From positions 372,001 to 436,000 of the forward strand of contig CAVRGN010000003.1 in assembly GCA_963720725.1 (NCBI GenBank): 64,000 bases of DNA. The letters run 5' to 3'. Below the pieces are notes generated by a model. It was given only the letters and a program-made list of their open reading frames with translations, was not told the DNA's origin and searched no databases. This document shows, piece after piece, positions 26,174 to 34,578 of this stretch. Position 1 is the stretch's first letter. Every line of letters begins with the position of its first letter. The position numbers and the translations under genes are program-made. This DNA comes from Benzoatithermus sp963720725. Lineage in GTDB: Bacteria; Pseudomonadota; Alphaproteobacteria; Geminicoccales; Geminicoccaceae.

Positions 26174-26980
26174 ATGCAGCATGGTCCCGCCCAATCTGCC
26201 GCTGGTTCCGCTCTGCGCCGCGCCGTCGCGGCCTGGAGTTCCTGGTACGCACAGATGGGCGTGCAGGATGCCGTGGAGCCGAGGCGCCCGCCGGCGGCCA
26301 TCACCGAAACCACGCCGCTTGCCGCGATAGGCGAACCCGCGCCGGCCCCGCGTCGCTCGCCCGCGTCCGATTCGCAGCGGGTGCAGCATGCGCGCGCGGT
26401 CGCCGCCGCCTGCAACAGCCTCGCGGAGATCGCTGTCGCGCTGGAATCCTTCGAGGGCTGCCCCCTGGCCCGCACCGCCACGCGGCTCTGCTTCGCCGAC
26501 GGCAGCCCGGATGCGCGGCTGATGCTGATCGGCGAGGCGCCCGGGGCCGAGGAGGACCGCCAGGGCAGGCCGTTCGTCGGGCCGAGCGGGCAGCTGCTCG
26601 ACCGGATGCTGGCGGCGATCGGCCTCGACCGGCGCGGCGTGTGGATCACCAACATCGTCTTCTGGCGCCCGCCCGGCAACCGGTCGCCGACCACCACCGA
26701 GGTCGCCGTCTGCCAGCCTTTCGTCGAGCGCCAGATCGAGCTGCTGCGGCCGCGGCACCTCCTGTTCCTCGGCGGCAGCGCCGCGCGCGGGCTGCTCGGG
26801 GTCGAGGAGGGCGTGACCAAGCTGCGCGGCCGGCCGTTCACCTACCGGCCGGCCATGGGCGACCCGATCCCCGCCGGGATCACGTTCCACCCCGCCTACC
26901 TCCTGCGCCAGCCCCTGCAGAAGCGGCTCGCCTGGCGCGACCTGCTGACCCTGCACCGGCAGTTGGCGGCGGCGCCATGA
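26174..26980 (+). CDS. Uracil-DNA glycosylase, family 4-like
   Basis: The 268-residue protein has a long N-terminal extension and then the family-4-type core: GEAPGAEEDRQGRPFVGPSG (water-activating region), NIVFWRPPGNR, LFLGGSAA and HPAYLLRQP. It would remove uracil from DNA. The four cysteines that hold the [4Fe-4S] cluster in classical members are not all present: the first position reads SFEGC and the KCRPPGNR cysteine is Trp here. This is usual for a subgroup in Alphaproteobacteria as I recall. A GTG at 26159 is an alternative start, though it is too close to GGAG. The stop overlaps the next gene (ATGA). Confidence 0.8.
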   Translation: MQHGPAQSAAGSALRRAVAAWSSWYAQMGVQDAVEPRRPPAAITETTPLAAIGEPAPAPRRSPASDSQRVQHARAVAAACNSLAEIAVALESFEGCPLARTATRLCFADGSPDARLMLIGEAPGAEEDRQGRPFVGPSGQLLDRMLAAIGLDRRGVWITNIVFWRPPGNRSPTTTEVAVCQPFVERQIELLRPRHLLFLGGSAARGLLGVEEGVTKLRGRPFTYRPAMGDPIPAGITFHPAYLLRQPLQKRLAWRDLLTLHRQLAAAP

Positions 26981-28533
26981 GAGGGTTGCTGCGCCTCGCT
27001 CTGCTGGGTCTCGCGCTGCCCGGCCTCGGGCTCGGCGCCGGGGGCGTTGCCGCGACCGAGCCGGGATCGGGGCTGCTCGCCCGGCTGTCGGAGGAGGACG
27101 CGACCGCGCGCGCGGCGCCGCTCCTGCCGACCGGCGTCGGCGCTGCCGACCTCGAGCGCTATCGTACGATCTTCGCCCTGCAGCGTGCGCGCGACTGGTC
27201 GGGCGCCGAGCGGCGCATCGGCGAGCTCCAGGACGGCGTGCTCCTGGGACATGCCCTGGCTGCCCGCTACCTGGCGCCGAAATCGCCGCGGGCGGCCTAT
27301 GCCGAGCTTGCCGGCTGGCTGGAGCGCTATGCCGACCTGCCGCAGGCGCCGCGGATCTACAAGCTGGCCATGGCCAGAAAGCCCGCCGGTGCCGCGAAGC
27401 CGCGCGCGCCCGAGCCGGCGGCCGGGGACGGCGGCGGCTGGGCGCGCGGTCTGGAGGCGTGGCGCGCGGGCGAGGTGGTCGCGGCCGCCGACCGCTTCAC
27501 CCGGCTCGCGCACGACCCCGGACTGGACGCGCCGAGCCGGGCGCGCGCCGCCTTCTGGGCCGCCCGCGCGAATCTGCGCGCGCGCCGGCCCCAGCTGGTC
27601 GTGCCGCTGCTGCGGATCGCCGCCGAGGGCAGCGACGCGTTCTACGGGCCCTTGGCCCAGCGGATGCTGGAGGACGGCGTCGCCTTCGACCGCGCCGAGC
27701 AGCGGGCGGCGAACGGCCTGCGCGACCTCCTGATCCGATATCCGGCCACCCGGCGCATCCTGGCGCTGGCGGCGGTGGGCGAGCGCGAGCTGGCCGACGC
27801 CGAGCTGCGCCAGCTCGCCGCCCGGGCACCCTCGGACCTGGTCGAGGATCTGGGTGGAATCGCCCGCACGCTGGAGCTGCCCTCGGCCACGGCGGTGCCG
27901 CCGTCGCGGCGGGCCGGCGCCGCGCCCGCGCCGCCGCGCCTGCGGCTGCCCGATCGGCCGCCCGCCGGCGGCTACCGCCTCGATCCGAGCCTGATCCACG
28001 CCGTGATCCGCGCCGAGAGCGGGTTCGACCCGGCGGCGCGCAGCCCCAAGGGGGCCCTGGGCCTGATGCAGGTGATGCCGGACACCGCGCGCCACGTCGC
28101 GCGGCTGGTCAAGATCGCCTATGCCGGCGAGGACTGGCTGATCGAGCCCGAGAACAACATGGCGGTGGGCCAGGCCTGGCTGCGCGAACTGGCCGCCACG
28201 CCCACGGTCCATGGCAGCCTGATCCACCTCCTGACCGCCTACAATGCCGGGGAGGGCCGCCTGCAGGGCTGGCTCGCGGGCGAGCTGGCCCCTGCCGCCG
28301 ACGATCCGCTGCTGTTCATCGAGAGCGTGCCCCTGGCCGAGACCCGCAGCTATCTCCGCAAGGTCCTGGGCAATCTCTGGGCCTATCAGGGCCGCCTCGG
28401 CGCCGCGATCCCGTCGCTGCGGGCGCTGGCGGAGAACCGCTGGCCGGACCTCGACCCGGGCAAGGCGCTGCCGCCGGCGCCCCGGACGCGGCCCAGCCGG
28501 GCGCAGGAGAACGCCGATGCCCGGGCGGATTGA
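26977..28533 (+). CDS. slt: Soluble lytic murein transglycosylase (Slt type)
   Basis: The 518-residue protein has a Sec signal (to about residue 25), a long alpha-helical superhelical region and a C-terminal SLT domain. That domain carries the catalytic IRAESGFDPAARSPKGALGL (Glu), LMQVMPDTA and LTAYNAGEGRLQGW motifs. It cleaves peptidoglycan glycan strands with formation of 1,6-anhydro ends in the periplasm. Its ATG overlaps the glycosylase stop and its end overlaps moaB by 17 bp, giving a three-gene unit. The N-terminal part is shorter than in E. coli Slt70, as is common in this class. Confidence 0.9.
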   Translation: MRGLLRLALLGLALPGLGLGAGGVAATEPGSGLLARLSEEDATARAAPLLPTGVGAADLERYRTIFALQRARDWSGAERRIGELQDGVLLGHALAARYLAPKSPRAAYAELAGWLERYADLPQAPRIYKLAMARKPAGAAKPRAPEPAAGDGGGWARGLEAWRAGEVVAAADRFTRLAHDPGLDAPSRARAAFWAARANLRARRPQLVVPLLRIAAEGSDAFYGPLAQRMLEDGVAFDRAEQRAANGLRDLLIRYPATRRILALAAVGERELADAELRQLAARAPSDLVEDLGGIARTLELPSATAVPPSRRAGAAPAPPRLRLPDRPPAGGYRLDPSLIHAVIRAESGFDPAARSPKGALGLMQVMPDTARHVARLVKIAYAGEDWLIEPENNMAVGQAWLRELAATPTVHGSLIHLLTAYNAGEGRLQGWLAGELAPAADDPLLFIESVPLAETRSYLRKVLGNLWAYQGRLGAAIPSLRALAENRWPDLDPGKALPPAPRTRPSRAQENADARAD

Positions 28534-29062
28534 CGAGAGCGTCCCGTTCGCCCCGTTGCGGATCGCGGTGCTCACCGTCTCCGACACCCGGACCCTGGCC
28601 GACGACCGCTCGGGCGACACGCTGGTCGAGCGCCTGCTGACCGCCGGCCATCGGCTCGCCGACCGGGCCATCGTCGCGGACGACCGTGCTTCCATCGCGG
28701 CCAAGCTGCGCGCCCTGGTCGCCGATCCCTCGGTCGAGGTCGTGATCACCACCGGCGGCACCGGCGTCACCGGGCGCGACGTCACGCCCGAGGCCCTGGC
28801 CGACGTCGCCGAGAAGCACGTCGCCGGCTTCGGCGAGCTGTTCCGCATGCTGAGCTACGCCAAGATCGGCACCTCGTCCCTGCAGTCGCGGGCGGATGCC
28901 GGCGTCGCGGGCGGGACCTACATCTTCTGCCTGCCGGGCTCGCCCGGCGCCTGCCGCGACGGCTGGGACGACATCCTGCGCTTCCAGCTCGACATCCGCC
29001 ATCGGCCCTGCAACTTCGCCGAGCTCCTGCCCCGGCTGCGCGAGCACGAACCGCAAGGGTGA
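28517..29062 (+). CDS. moaB: Molybdenum cofactor biosynthesis protein B
   Basis: The 181-residue MoaB/MogA-fold protein carries AVLTVSDTRTLADDRSGDTL, TTGGTGVTGRDVTPEAL and LPGSPGACRDGWDDIL, the motifs that bind molybdopterin in this family. MoaB adenylylates or traps molybdopterin before molybdenum insertion. No other molybdenum cofactor gene is nearby; the link to slt and the glycosylase is conserved chromosomal context rather than function. The start lies 17 bp inside slt. Confidence 0.92.
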   Translation: MPGRIDESVPFAPLRIAVLTVSDTRTLADDRSGDTLVERLLTAGHRLADRAIVADDRASIAAKLRALVADPSVEVVITTGGTGVTGRDVTPEALADVAEKHVAGFGELFRMLSYAKIGTSSLQSRADAGVAGGTYIFCLPGSPGACRDGWDDILRFQLDIRHRPCNFAELLPRLREHEPQG

Positions 29063-29188
29063 ACCCGCGGCCCCACCCGGCGAGACGGAACCTTCGCCGC
29101 CACCGGACCTTGAGTTTGCAGGCTGCTGGCGAGGCCGCGCCCATCGAGGCGTGCCCGCCGCGGCGCCAACTGCAACCGGAGCAACCCC

Positions 29189-29713
29189 ATGACCCGACTT
29201 CTGACCACCACCGCACTGGCCCTGGCTCTCGCCGTTCCGTCGATGGGCGTCGCCCTCGCGCAGGACACCGGCGGCACCACCGGGGTCATGACCACGACGC
29301 CGCGCGCCAAGACCGACGACGCCGTGGGCACGCAGGGCAACACCGCCCAGACCGGCGATGTCGGCGGCCTGCCGGAGTCGGCCGGCGCGAGTTCCTGGGG
29401 CCAGCACACCGGCGGCGACATGGTCGGCCAGACGGTCTACGGCGCCAACGGCGAGGAGATCGGCGAGGTTTCCGACGTGGTCGCCCGCGAGGGCGGCTCC
29501 GCCGAGGCCCTGGTCGGCGTCGGCGGCTTCCTGGGCATCGGCGAGCGCGACGTGGCCATCCCGCTGAATCGCCTGCAGATGCAGGGCGACCGGCTGACCA
29601 CGTCCATGACCAAGGACGAGCTGACCAACATGCAGCCCTACGACGCGAACGGTTACTCGTCGTACGACCGCAACCGTCGCCTCGACGACGGCAGCTCGTC
29701 GTCCAGCCAGTAA
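29189..29713 (+). CDS. Secreted PRC-barrel domain protein
   Basis: The 174-residue protein has a Sec signal (cleavage after VALA, about residue 24), a Thr/Gly-rich linker, and a PRC-barrel at about residues 78-140: MVGQTVYGANGEEIGEVSDV, ALVGVGGFLGIGERDVAIPL, LTTSMTKDEL. The C-terminus is Asp/Ser rich. Such periplasmic barrels are common and often stress-induced in Alphaproteobacteria, with no defined biochemical role. The ATG follows GGAGCAACCCC. Confidence 0.8.
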   Translation: MTRLLTTTALALALAVPSMGVALAQDTGGTTGVMTTTPRAKTDDAVGTQGNTAQTGDVGGLPESAGASSWGQHTGGDMVGQTVYGANGEEIGEVSDVVAREGGSAEALVGVGGFLGIGERDVAIPLNRLQMQGDRLTTSMTKDELTNMQPYDANGYSSYDRNRRLDDGSSSSSQ

Positions 29714-29786
29714 GACCTGCCCGTGCGCGCGCGGCCGCCGTTCCGGCGGCCGCGCTGCGGCCTGAAGTCGGCGCTGGCAGGCCGGA

Positions 29787-30593
29787 ATGACCGACGGCGC
29801 ACGGTCGCCCGAGGCCCCGTCCGGCCTATGGTTCACCGCCGACACCCATTTCGGCCATGGCGGCGCGCTGGGCCTGTTCCGCAGGCCGTTCCCGTCCACC
29901 GCCGCCATGGACGCGGCGCTGATCGAAAACTGGAACGCCACCGTCGCACCCGGCGACACCGTCTGGCACCTGGGCGATTTCGCCGTGCGCCTGCCGCCCG
30001 CCCGCGCCGCCGACCTCCTGGCGCGCCTCCACGGCACCAAGCATCTCGTCGCCGGCAACAACGACCCGCCCGCGATCCGCGCGCTGACCGGCTGGGCCTC
30101 CGTCCAGGACTATGCCGAGCTCGATCTCGCCGGCCGCCGCCTGGTCCTCTGCCACTACCCCTTGCGCGCCTGGAACGGCCAGCACCGCGGCGCCCTCCAG
30201 CTCCACGGCCACAGCCACGGCCGGCTGAAGCCGCTGTCCCGGCAGCACGACGTCGGGGTCGATGCGTGGGAGTACCGGCCGGTTAGCTGGCGGAACTGCT
30301 GCGGCGGAAAGCGCCCTGATCGCGGCTCGGCCAAGCCACCGACGGCTTACGCCTTCGCAGATTGCGGCTCGGGTCCGATGCGAGGGAGCTCGGCGATCGG
30401 GAGGCTCCAAGATCGCATGCGGAGCACCTCGGGCCGTTCAGCAATCTGCGCTAGCGCGTCCGCGCATGCACTGGCTGTCCCAACATTGTCCCGTCGCCCT
30501 CATCGGTCAGACCTGTCGCGCCGTCAAGTCGATTTAGCCCGGCAAGAATCGCGCACTCCTGGCGGCATGAGCTACATTTACGCTGGGATTTAG
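29787..30593 (+). CDS. Metallophosphoesterase with an aberrant C-terminal extension
   Basis: Residues 14-168 form a small calcineurin-like phosphoesterase: TADTHFGH (Asp19, His21, His24), HLGDF (Asp64), GNND (91-93), CHYP (His123) and HGHSHG (140-145), then DVGVDAWEYRPVS. Relatives end a few residues after this point. Here the frame runs on for about 100 residues rich in Arg, Ser and Cys with no recognisable fold, entering the lower-GC stretch. I read this as an original stop lost by an indel or insertion near 30290, so the extension is probably not functional. The core should still be active. Substrate unknown. Confidence 0.7.
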   Translation: MTDGARSPEAPSGLWFTADTHFGHGGALGLFRRPFPSTAAMDAALIENWNATVAPGDTVWHLGDFAVRLPPARAADLLARLHGTKHLVAGNNDPPAIRALTGWASVQDYAELDLAGRRLVLCHYPLRAWNGQHRGALQLHGHSHGRLKPLSRQHDVGVDAWEYRPVSWRNCCGGKRPDRGSAKPPTAYAFADCGSGPMRGSSAIGRLQDRMRSTSGRSAICASASAHALAVPTLSRRPHRSDLSRRQVDLARQESRTPGGMSYIYAGI

Positions 30594-30869
30594 CGACGAT
30601 TCGCAGTACGGACATGTTCCGATCCAGACTCAAAGATGTCAGTGCTGAGTCGGCTGTCAGATCAGCCAACTTCTTCAACCGAATCGCTTCTTGCCACCAA
30701 TGTCGTATCCTCCAGCTCGCTAACCGTAATTCAATGGCGCCTTTCCTCAGACTCGCATCTTGCGGCTGACTTCTGCGTCGTAGCTCAAGATGGCACGGAT
30801 CGTGCATTCCGGAGTGCAACTTTAGTCAAGTCGCCAGCATTACGTCCACTGGATTCGAGAGAACAAAGA

Positions 30870-31651
30870 ATGCTGCGATCAGTCTGGGTATTGCGCGGGT
30901 CTGCTGCCATTGCGCTGTCTGCAGCTCGGAGGCATCGGCGCAGGCGGTCAGCCATTCGATTTCGACTTCACAGACCTTGGGATCGAACAACATCAGACCT
31001 GGGCCCGACGGCGACGAGCCCATGGGAATCATCGTAGAGGGCTTCACTTTTACCGACAGTGGTACTGCCGGAGTCACTGACGCGATGCCGATCTGTGGCT
31101 ACGCATCGCGGGTCAGACGACAACGGCCTCGGCGTCTGCTCCGAGGGCACGGCGCGGATAACAATTGTAACACTGGAGCGGCGATCGTGAATGAACTTCG
31201 CAGCATGGGTATCTGGAAGCTGATTCGGATCAGCTTCCCCGCTTTCGGTGTGACCACATGTGTCAACCTGTGGGTATCGTCGCTTGACAGCGGCGGAACT
31301 GGCGACGCGGAGGACGGTCGGCTCTATTGGTCGATGACGGAATCCTAATTTCAGCTCTACGAACATCATCGACTACTTAAATTTATCCTATACGGCGTTC
31401 GGCAGATGTTGAAGGTAGCCGTACGGAAATTCGACATTTCACAGTCTAGCCATCGGCTGCACCGACGTTCGTTGGGCAACACGTTCTATTCTGGCATAAT
31501 GTCAATACGGACACCAATCCACGTCCACCTGCGCTGCAGTTTTACGTAAATGTAGCTACCGCAATCGGTGCCCGAGCCGGCGACACTGGGGCTGCTCGGT
31601 TTGGGACTGCTTGGCATTGGCATGGCGCTTCAACGTCGGCGGGCACCTTAA
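30870..31651 (+). pseudogene. Decayed PEP-CTERM protein gene
   Basis: The start codes for a signal-like MLRSVWVLRGSAAIALSA. Further on, pieces in three frames read as parts of one protein: FDFDFTDLG, then GIIVEGFTFTDSGTAGVTDA, then SDDNGLGVCSEG, then AEDGRLYW. The gene ends in a perfect PEP-CTERM sorting signal at 31568-31651: VPEPATLGLLGLGLLGIGMA followed by LQRRRAP and a stop. Several indels and stops separate the pieces, so no full-length product is possible. PEP-CTERM proteins are surface proteins processed by exosortase; no exosortase gene is in the window. Base composition here is lower in GC than the flanks, which fits horizontal origin. Confidence 0.75.
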
Positions 31652-31787
31652 CTGATCGCCATACGTGACGGCCTACATCCGACGCAACGCTGGTCAGGGA
31701 CAACTCTGATCGTTGTCCAGCCCCCAATTCCGGGGACACTCACCTCAATAAACTTTCTATCCTACCAACATACGCCAGCAGCAGCGT

Positions 31788-31816
31788 GAAGGTGGCCGCA
31801 AGGCCGGGCCACCTTC
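31788..31816. repeat. Perfect 10-bp inverted repeat downstream of the PEP-CTERM pseudogene
   Basis: GAAGGTGGCC (31788-31797) and GGCCACCTTC (31807-31816) pair perfectly around a 9-base loop. No T run follows on the plus strand, but the position suggests a remnant terminator of the decayed gene. Confidence 0.5.
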
Positions 31817-31889
31817 ATCTGTGTCCGTAGCCGGTCGATCGGTGTGCGTAGGCCTGGCGTATCGGACAGATGCCTATCTCTTTCCCGTT

Positions 31890-32075
31890 ATGCCCCTCGC
31901 CTTCGCCCGCGCTTGTCCCCCGACACGCCGTACCTCCTGGCCGCCGTGCTGTCGGGCCGGCGTCGGCCCTCCACCTGCCGCACGGCCATCGCTGCCTCCG
32001 GACCGCCACCGCGTCGCCGCCGGCCCGACGCCAGCAACGGCAACCCTGCCCGCCAGCGATTGCGATCCCGCCGCT
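31890..32075 (+). pseudogene. Partial, frameshifted duplicate of the gene at 32705-33505
   Basis: From the ATG at 31890 the sequence repeats the 5' end of the gene starting at 32705: both read ATGCCCCTCGCCTTCGCCCG, then a shared TTGTCCCCCGACACGCC, then GCCGTGCTGTCGGGCCGGC. A one-base deletion after GCCCGCG breaks the frame at about codon 9, and further differences accumulate; resemblance fades by about 32075. It is too short to make the full product. Confidence 0.7.
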
Positions 32076-32105
32076 CACTTACTCGATAGCGAGCACATAT
32101 AGGCC

Positions 32106-32140
32106 CTGGTGCGGCCAGCATCGGATGCTGGCCGCACCAG
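32106..32140. repeat. Perfect 16-bp inverted repeat with a 3-base loop
   Basis: CTGGTGCGGCCAGCAT (32106-32121) pairs with ATGCTGGCCGCACCAG (32125-32140) around CGG. No T run follows on either strand, so it is not a classical terminator. It lies 31 bp after the partial gene duplicate and may mark the breakpoint or be the remnant of a terminator. Confidence 0.7.
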
Positions 32141-32372
32141 AACAGCTTCGGACCTGCTATCTCGCCTGTTTCCAGTCGCGCTTCGGTGCTCGACCGAGAT
32201 GGCGTCATGCAAACGAATCGTTGAAGCTGCGGTGAGCGGTCCGCCGGTCTCGTGTACCTCGATACGTTCACCGCCGTGGTGCCGCCGGCCCGCGCGGCGG
32301 TATGACCGGCTGGCAACGATTCCTCAATCCCGGCGGGCTAGCGTCGCGCGGTCACCGACCGGGCGAGGGCTG

Positions 32373-32528
32373 ATGCGTCTGTCCATCCTGCTGCTGCTGG
32401 TACCCCTGGCCGCCTGCGCCGCCACGGTCCGGGCACCCGAGGTCGAGCTGCGCACCGCACCGGTCAAGGTCCAGCTCGGCGGTGGCGGCTTCTGCCCGCC
32501 GGGTCAGGCGAAGAAGGGCGTCTGCTGA
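32373..32528 (+). CDS. Very small lipoprotein
   Basis: The 51-residue product is MRLSILLLLVPLAAC plus a short mature part ending GGGFCPPGQAKKGVC. The lipobox Cys15 is well placed, and the C-terminal CPPGQAKKGxC pattern recurs in small alphaproteobacterial lipoproteins as I recall, suggesting a real gene. GGGCGAGGGCTG precedes the ATG. Function unknown. Confidence 0.6.
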   Translation: MRLSILLLLVPLAACAATVRAPEVELRTAPVKVQLGGGGFCPPGQAKKGVC

Positions 32529-32704
32529 TCGCTCGACCAAGAGAAGCCGGTCGAGACGAACTCGCTTGAGCTTCGCCTGCAGTCGACCGGCACCGGCTCC
32601 TGCCCACTCCGGAAGCTCCGACTATCGTAGCTCGAACGGCTGACCGACGGTCGAAGCAACCGCGGGCCTTGCGTCTCGGATGATATTCCTATACTATCTC
32701 CTCT

Positions 32705-33505
32705 ATGCCCCTCGCCTTCGCCCGCGCCTTGTCCCCCGACACGCCCTGCCTGCTGGCGGCCGTGCTGTCGGGCCGGCGGCGGCCGCGCCACCTGCCGCGC
32801 GGCCATCGCTGGCTCAAGATCGCCGACCGCCTCGCCGCCGGGCTGCCGCCCGCGGCCGCGAGCCTGCCCGAGGGCGATCCCGGCCTGGCCGACCGGCTGC
32901 TGGAATGCCCGGACTTCCGGGAGCTGGTCGCCTCCAGCATCGAGCTGCAGGCCGAGCCCGAGGCGGTCCAGCGCCGCGGGCTGATCATCCTGGCCCGCCA
33001 GGCGCTGGAGCGGGCGCTGGCCCTCGACGATACCGGTGCGGCCCTGTTCGTGATCGAGGAGGAGATGCGGGGCCGCGACCCCGCCGCCACCCTCGCCGAC
33101 GGCATCCGCCGGGCCCAGGCCCGCGCCGCCCGGCCGCCCGCCCCACCCGAGCCGCCGCCGCCCGAGCCGCAACCGCCCCGCCCGCGCCATGCCGGCCCGG
33201 GCTACGCCCCCGGCTACGACCCCTTGCGCGCCCAGATGCAGCGCGGCAGCGCCCGCCTGCGCCACGACATCCGCACCGAGGACGCCCTGCGCCGCGCCGC
33301 GGTGGCGGTCGTCGCGGCAGCACCGGCCGAAGGCGTCGAAGCGACCCGATCGTCCGCCGCCGCGGCCACGCGCAGCACCGGCACCGCCGTCCGGCCCGCC
33401 CGGCCGGCGGCGGCACCGCCCGCACGGGCGGCCGGGCCGGACGCCCCGGTCGAGCCCGGGGCGGACCCCACGGCATGGGGACCGCGTCAGCCGCGGGCAC
33501 CCTAG
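32705..33505 (+). CDS. Hypothetical protein with Pro/Ala-rich C-terminal half
   Basis: The 266-residue protein has a helical N-terminal half (residues 1-135: RGHRWLKIADRLAAGLP, then AVQRRGLIILARQALERALA and ALFVIEEEMRGRDPAATLAD), a Pro-rich linker (about 138-160) and a low-complexity Ala/Arg/Pro tail. I know no family for it. There is no signal peptide or membrane segment. A truncated second copy lies 0.6 kb upstream, so the locus has been duplicated. The repeat-like use of helices could mean DNA or protein binding; this is a guess. The start follows a weak Shine-Dalgarno sequence. Confidence 0.5.
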   Translation: MPLAFARALSPDTPCLLAAVLSGRRRPRHLPRGHRWLKIADRLAAGLPPAAASLPEGDPGLADRLLECPDFRELVASSIELQAEPEAVQRRGLIILARQALERALALDDTGAALFVIEEEMRGRDPAATLADGIRRAQARAARPPAPPEPPPPEPQPPRPRHAGPGYAPGYDPLRAQMQRGSARLRHDIRTEDALRRAAVAVVAAAPAEGVEATRSSAAAATRSTGTAVRPARPAAAPPARAAGPDAPVEPGADPTAWGPRQPRAP

Positions 33506-33603
33506 GCCCGGGTCTCGCGGCCGGTGGCGGGGGCTGGACCTCGGCAATCATTCTTGCCAGTTTCCCGCGGTGGCCCTCCCGTGCCCGGACCGGTTCTGCG
33601 ATC

Positions 33604-34578
33604 ATGCGTCTCCTGGCCCTCGCCCTCCTGCTCCTCGCCGCACCCGCGGCCGCCCAGACGGCGGCGAGCGGGGCGTTGCAGGGGCGCGAGCTGATGGCGG
33701 CCGGGCGCTACGAGGCGTCGCTGCCCTTCTTCCAGCGCGAGCTCGACCAGGCCGAGGCGCAGCTCGGGCCGGACAATCCCTCCGTCGCCGCCGAGATCAA
33801 CGACCTGGCCGAGGCCAACCGGCTGGCGGGGCGGCTGAAGGCGGCCGAGAAGCTCTATCGGCGGGCGATCGACCTGGACGAGAAGGCCGGCGGCAAGGAC
33901 CCCGAGGGGCTGGCCACCACGCTGAACAATCTGGCGCTGGTCTACCGCAAGCAGGGGCGGCTGGCGGAGGCGGAAAAGCTGCACACCCGCTCCTTCAACC
34001 TGCTCCAGGACACGCTCGGGCCCGACGATCCCAGGGTGGCGATGAGCCTGCACAATCTGGCCGCGGTCTATCGCGAGCAGGGCCGCGTCGACGAGGCCCG
34101 CCCGCTGCAGGAGCGCGCGGTGCAGGTGGCCGACCAGAGCCTCGGCCGCGCCGATCCGGACACGGCCAGGATGCATGCGGCGCTGGCCGCGATGGGACCG
34201 GCACCCCGCGACGCCACGGAACCGCCACCGCCCCCCGTGGCGGTGCCGAAGGTTCCGGGCAAGGCCGCCCTGCCGCCGCCGCCGCTGCTCGAGCCCCGCC
34301 CGTCACCGGTTCCGGCCGCCGGCGGCGGTGCCGGCTTCGCGATCCAGGTCGCCGCCGTGCCGCGCGCCGATCAGGTCGAGCCCGAATGGCGCCGGCTGGT
34401 CAAGCGCCATGCGGATCTCGCCGGGCTGGAGCTGCAGCCGGTGCAGTCGGTCGACGTCCCGGGCAAGGGGACGTTCTACCGCGTCATCGCCGGCCCGCTC
34501 GCCAGCAAGGCCAGTGCCGACGCCTTGTGCGCCCGGCTGAAGCGGGCCGGAGCGTCGTGCCGCCTCGCCGCGCGGTGA
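33604..34578 (+). CDS. TPR protein with C-terminal SPOR domain
   Basis: The 324-residue protein has a signal peptide (to about residue 17, ending AAAQ). Kinesin-light-chain-type TPR repeats with 42-residue spacing follow (KAAEKLYRRAIDLDEKAG, LATTLNNLALVYRKQGRLAE, VAMSLHNLAAVYREQGRVDE). After a Pro-rich linker, a SPOR domain (residues 245-322) includes FAIQVAAVPRADQVEPEW, FYRVIAGPL and RLKRAGASC. SPOR binds denuded peptidoglycan at division sites, so a periplasmic scaffold role is likely. Its stop overlaps the GTG of the next gene. Confidence 0.82.
   Translation: MRLLALALLLLAAPAAAQTAASGALQGRELMAAGRYEASLPFFQRELDQAEAQLGPDNPSVAAEINDLAEANRLAGRLKAAEKLYRRAIDLDEKAGGKDPEGLATTLNNLALVYRKQGRLAEAEKLHTRSFNLLQDTLGPDDPRVAMSLHNLAAVYREQGRVDEARPLQERAVQVADQSLGRADPDTARMHAALAAMGPAPRDATEPPPPPVAVPKVPGKAALPPPPLLEPRPSPVPAAGGGAGFAIQVAAVPRADQVEPEWRRLVKRHADLAGLELQPVQSVDVPGKGTFYRVIAGPLASKASADALCARLKRAGASCRLAAR

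Noticed and set aside
30594..31570. Several short open frames in the low-GC stretch as real genes
   Set aside because: They are pieces of one decayed PEP-CTERM gene or have no ribosome binding site and no recognisable fold.
31788..31816. Hairpin as active intrinsic terminator
   Set aside because: A perfect stem but no T run on either side; kept only as a repeat.
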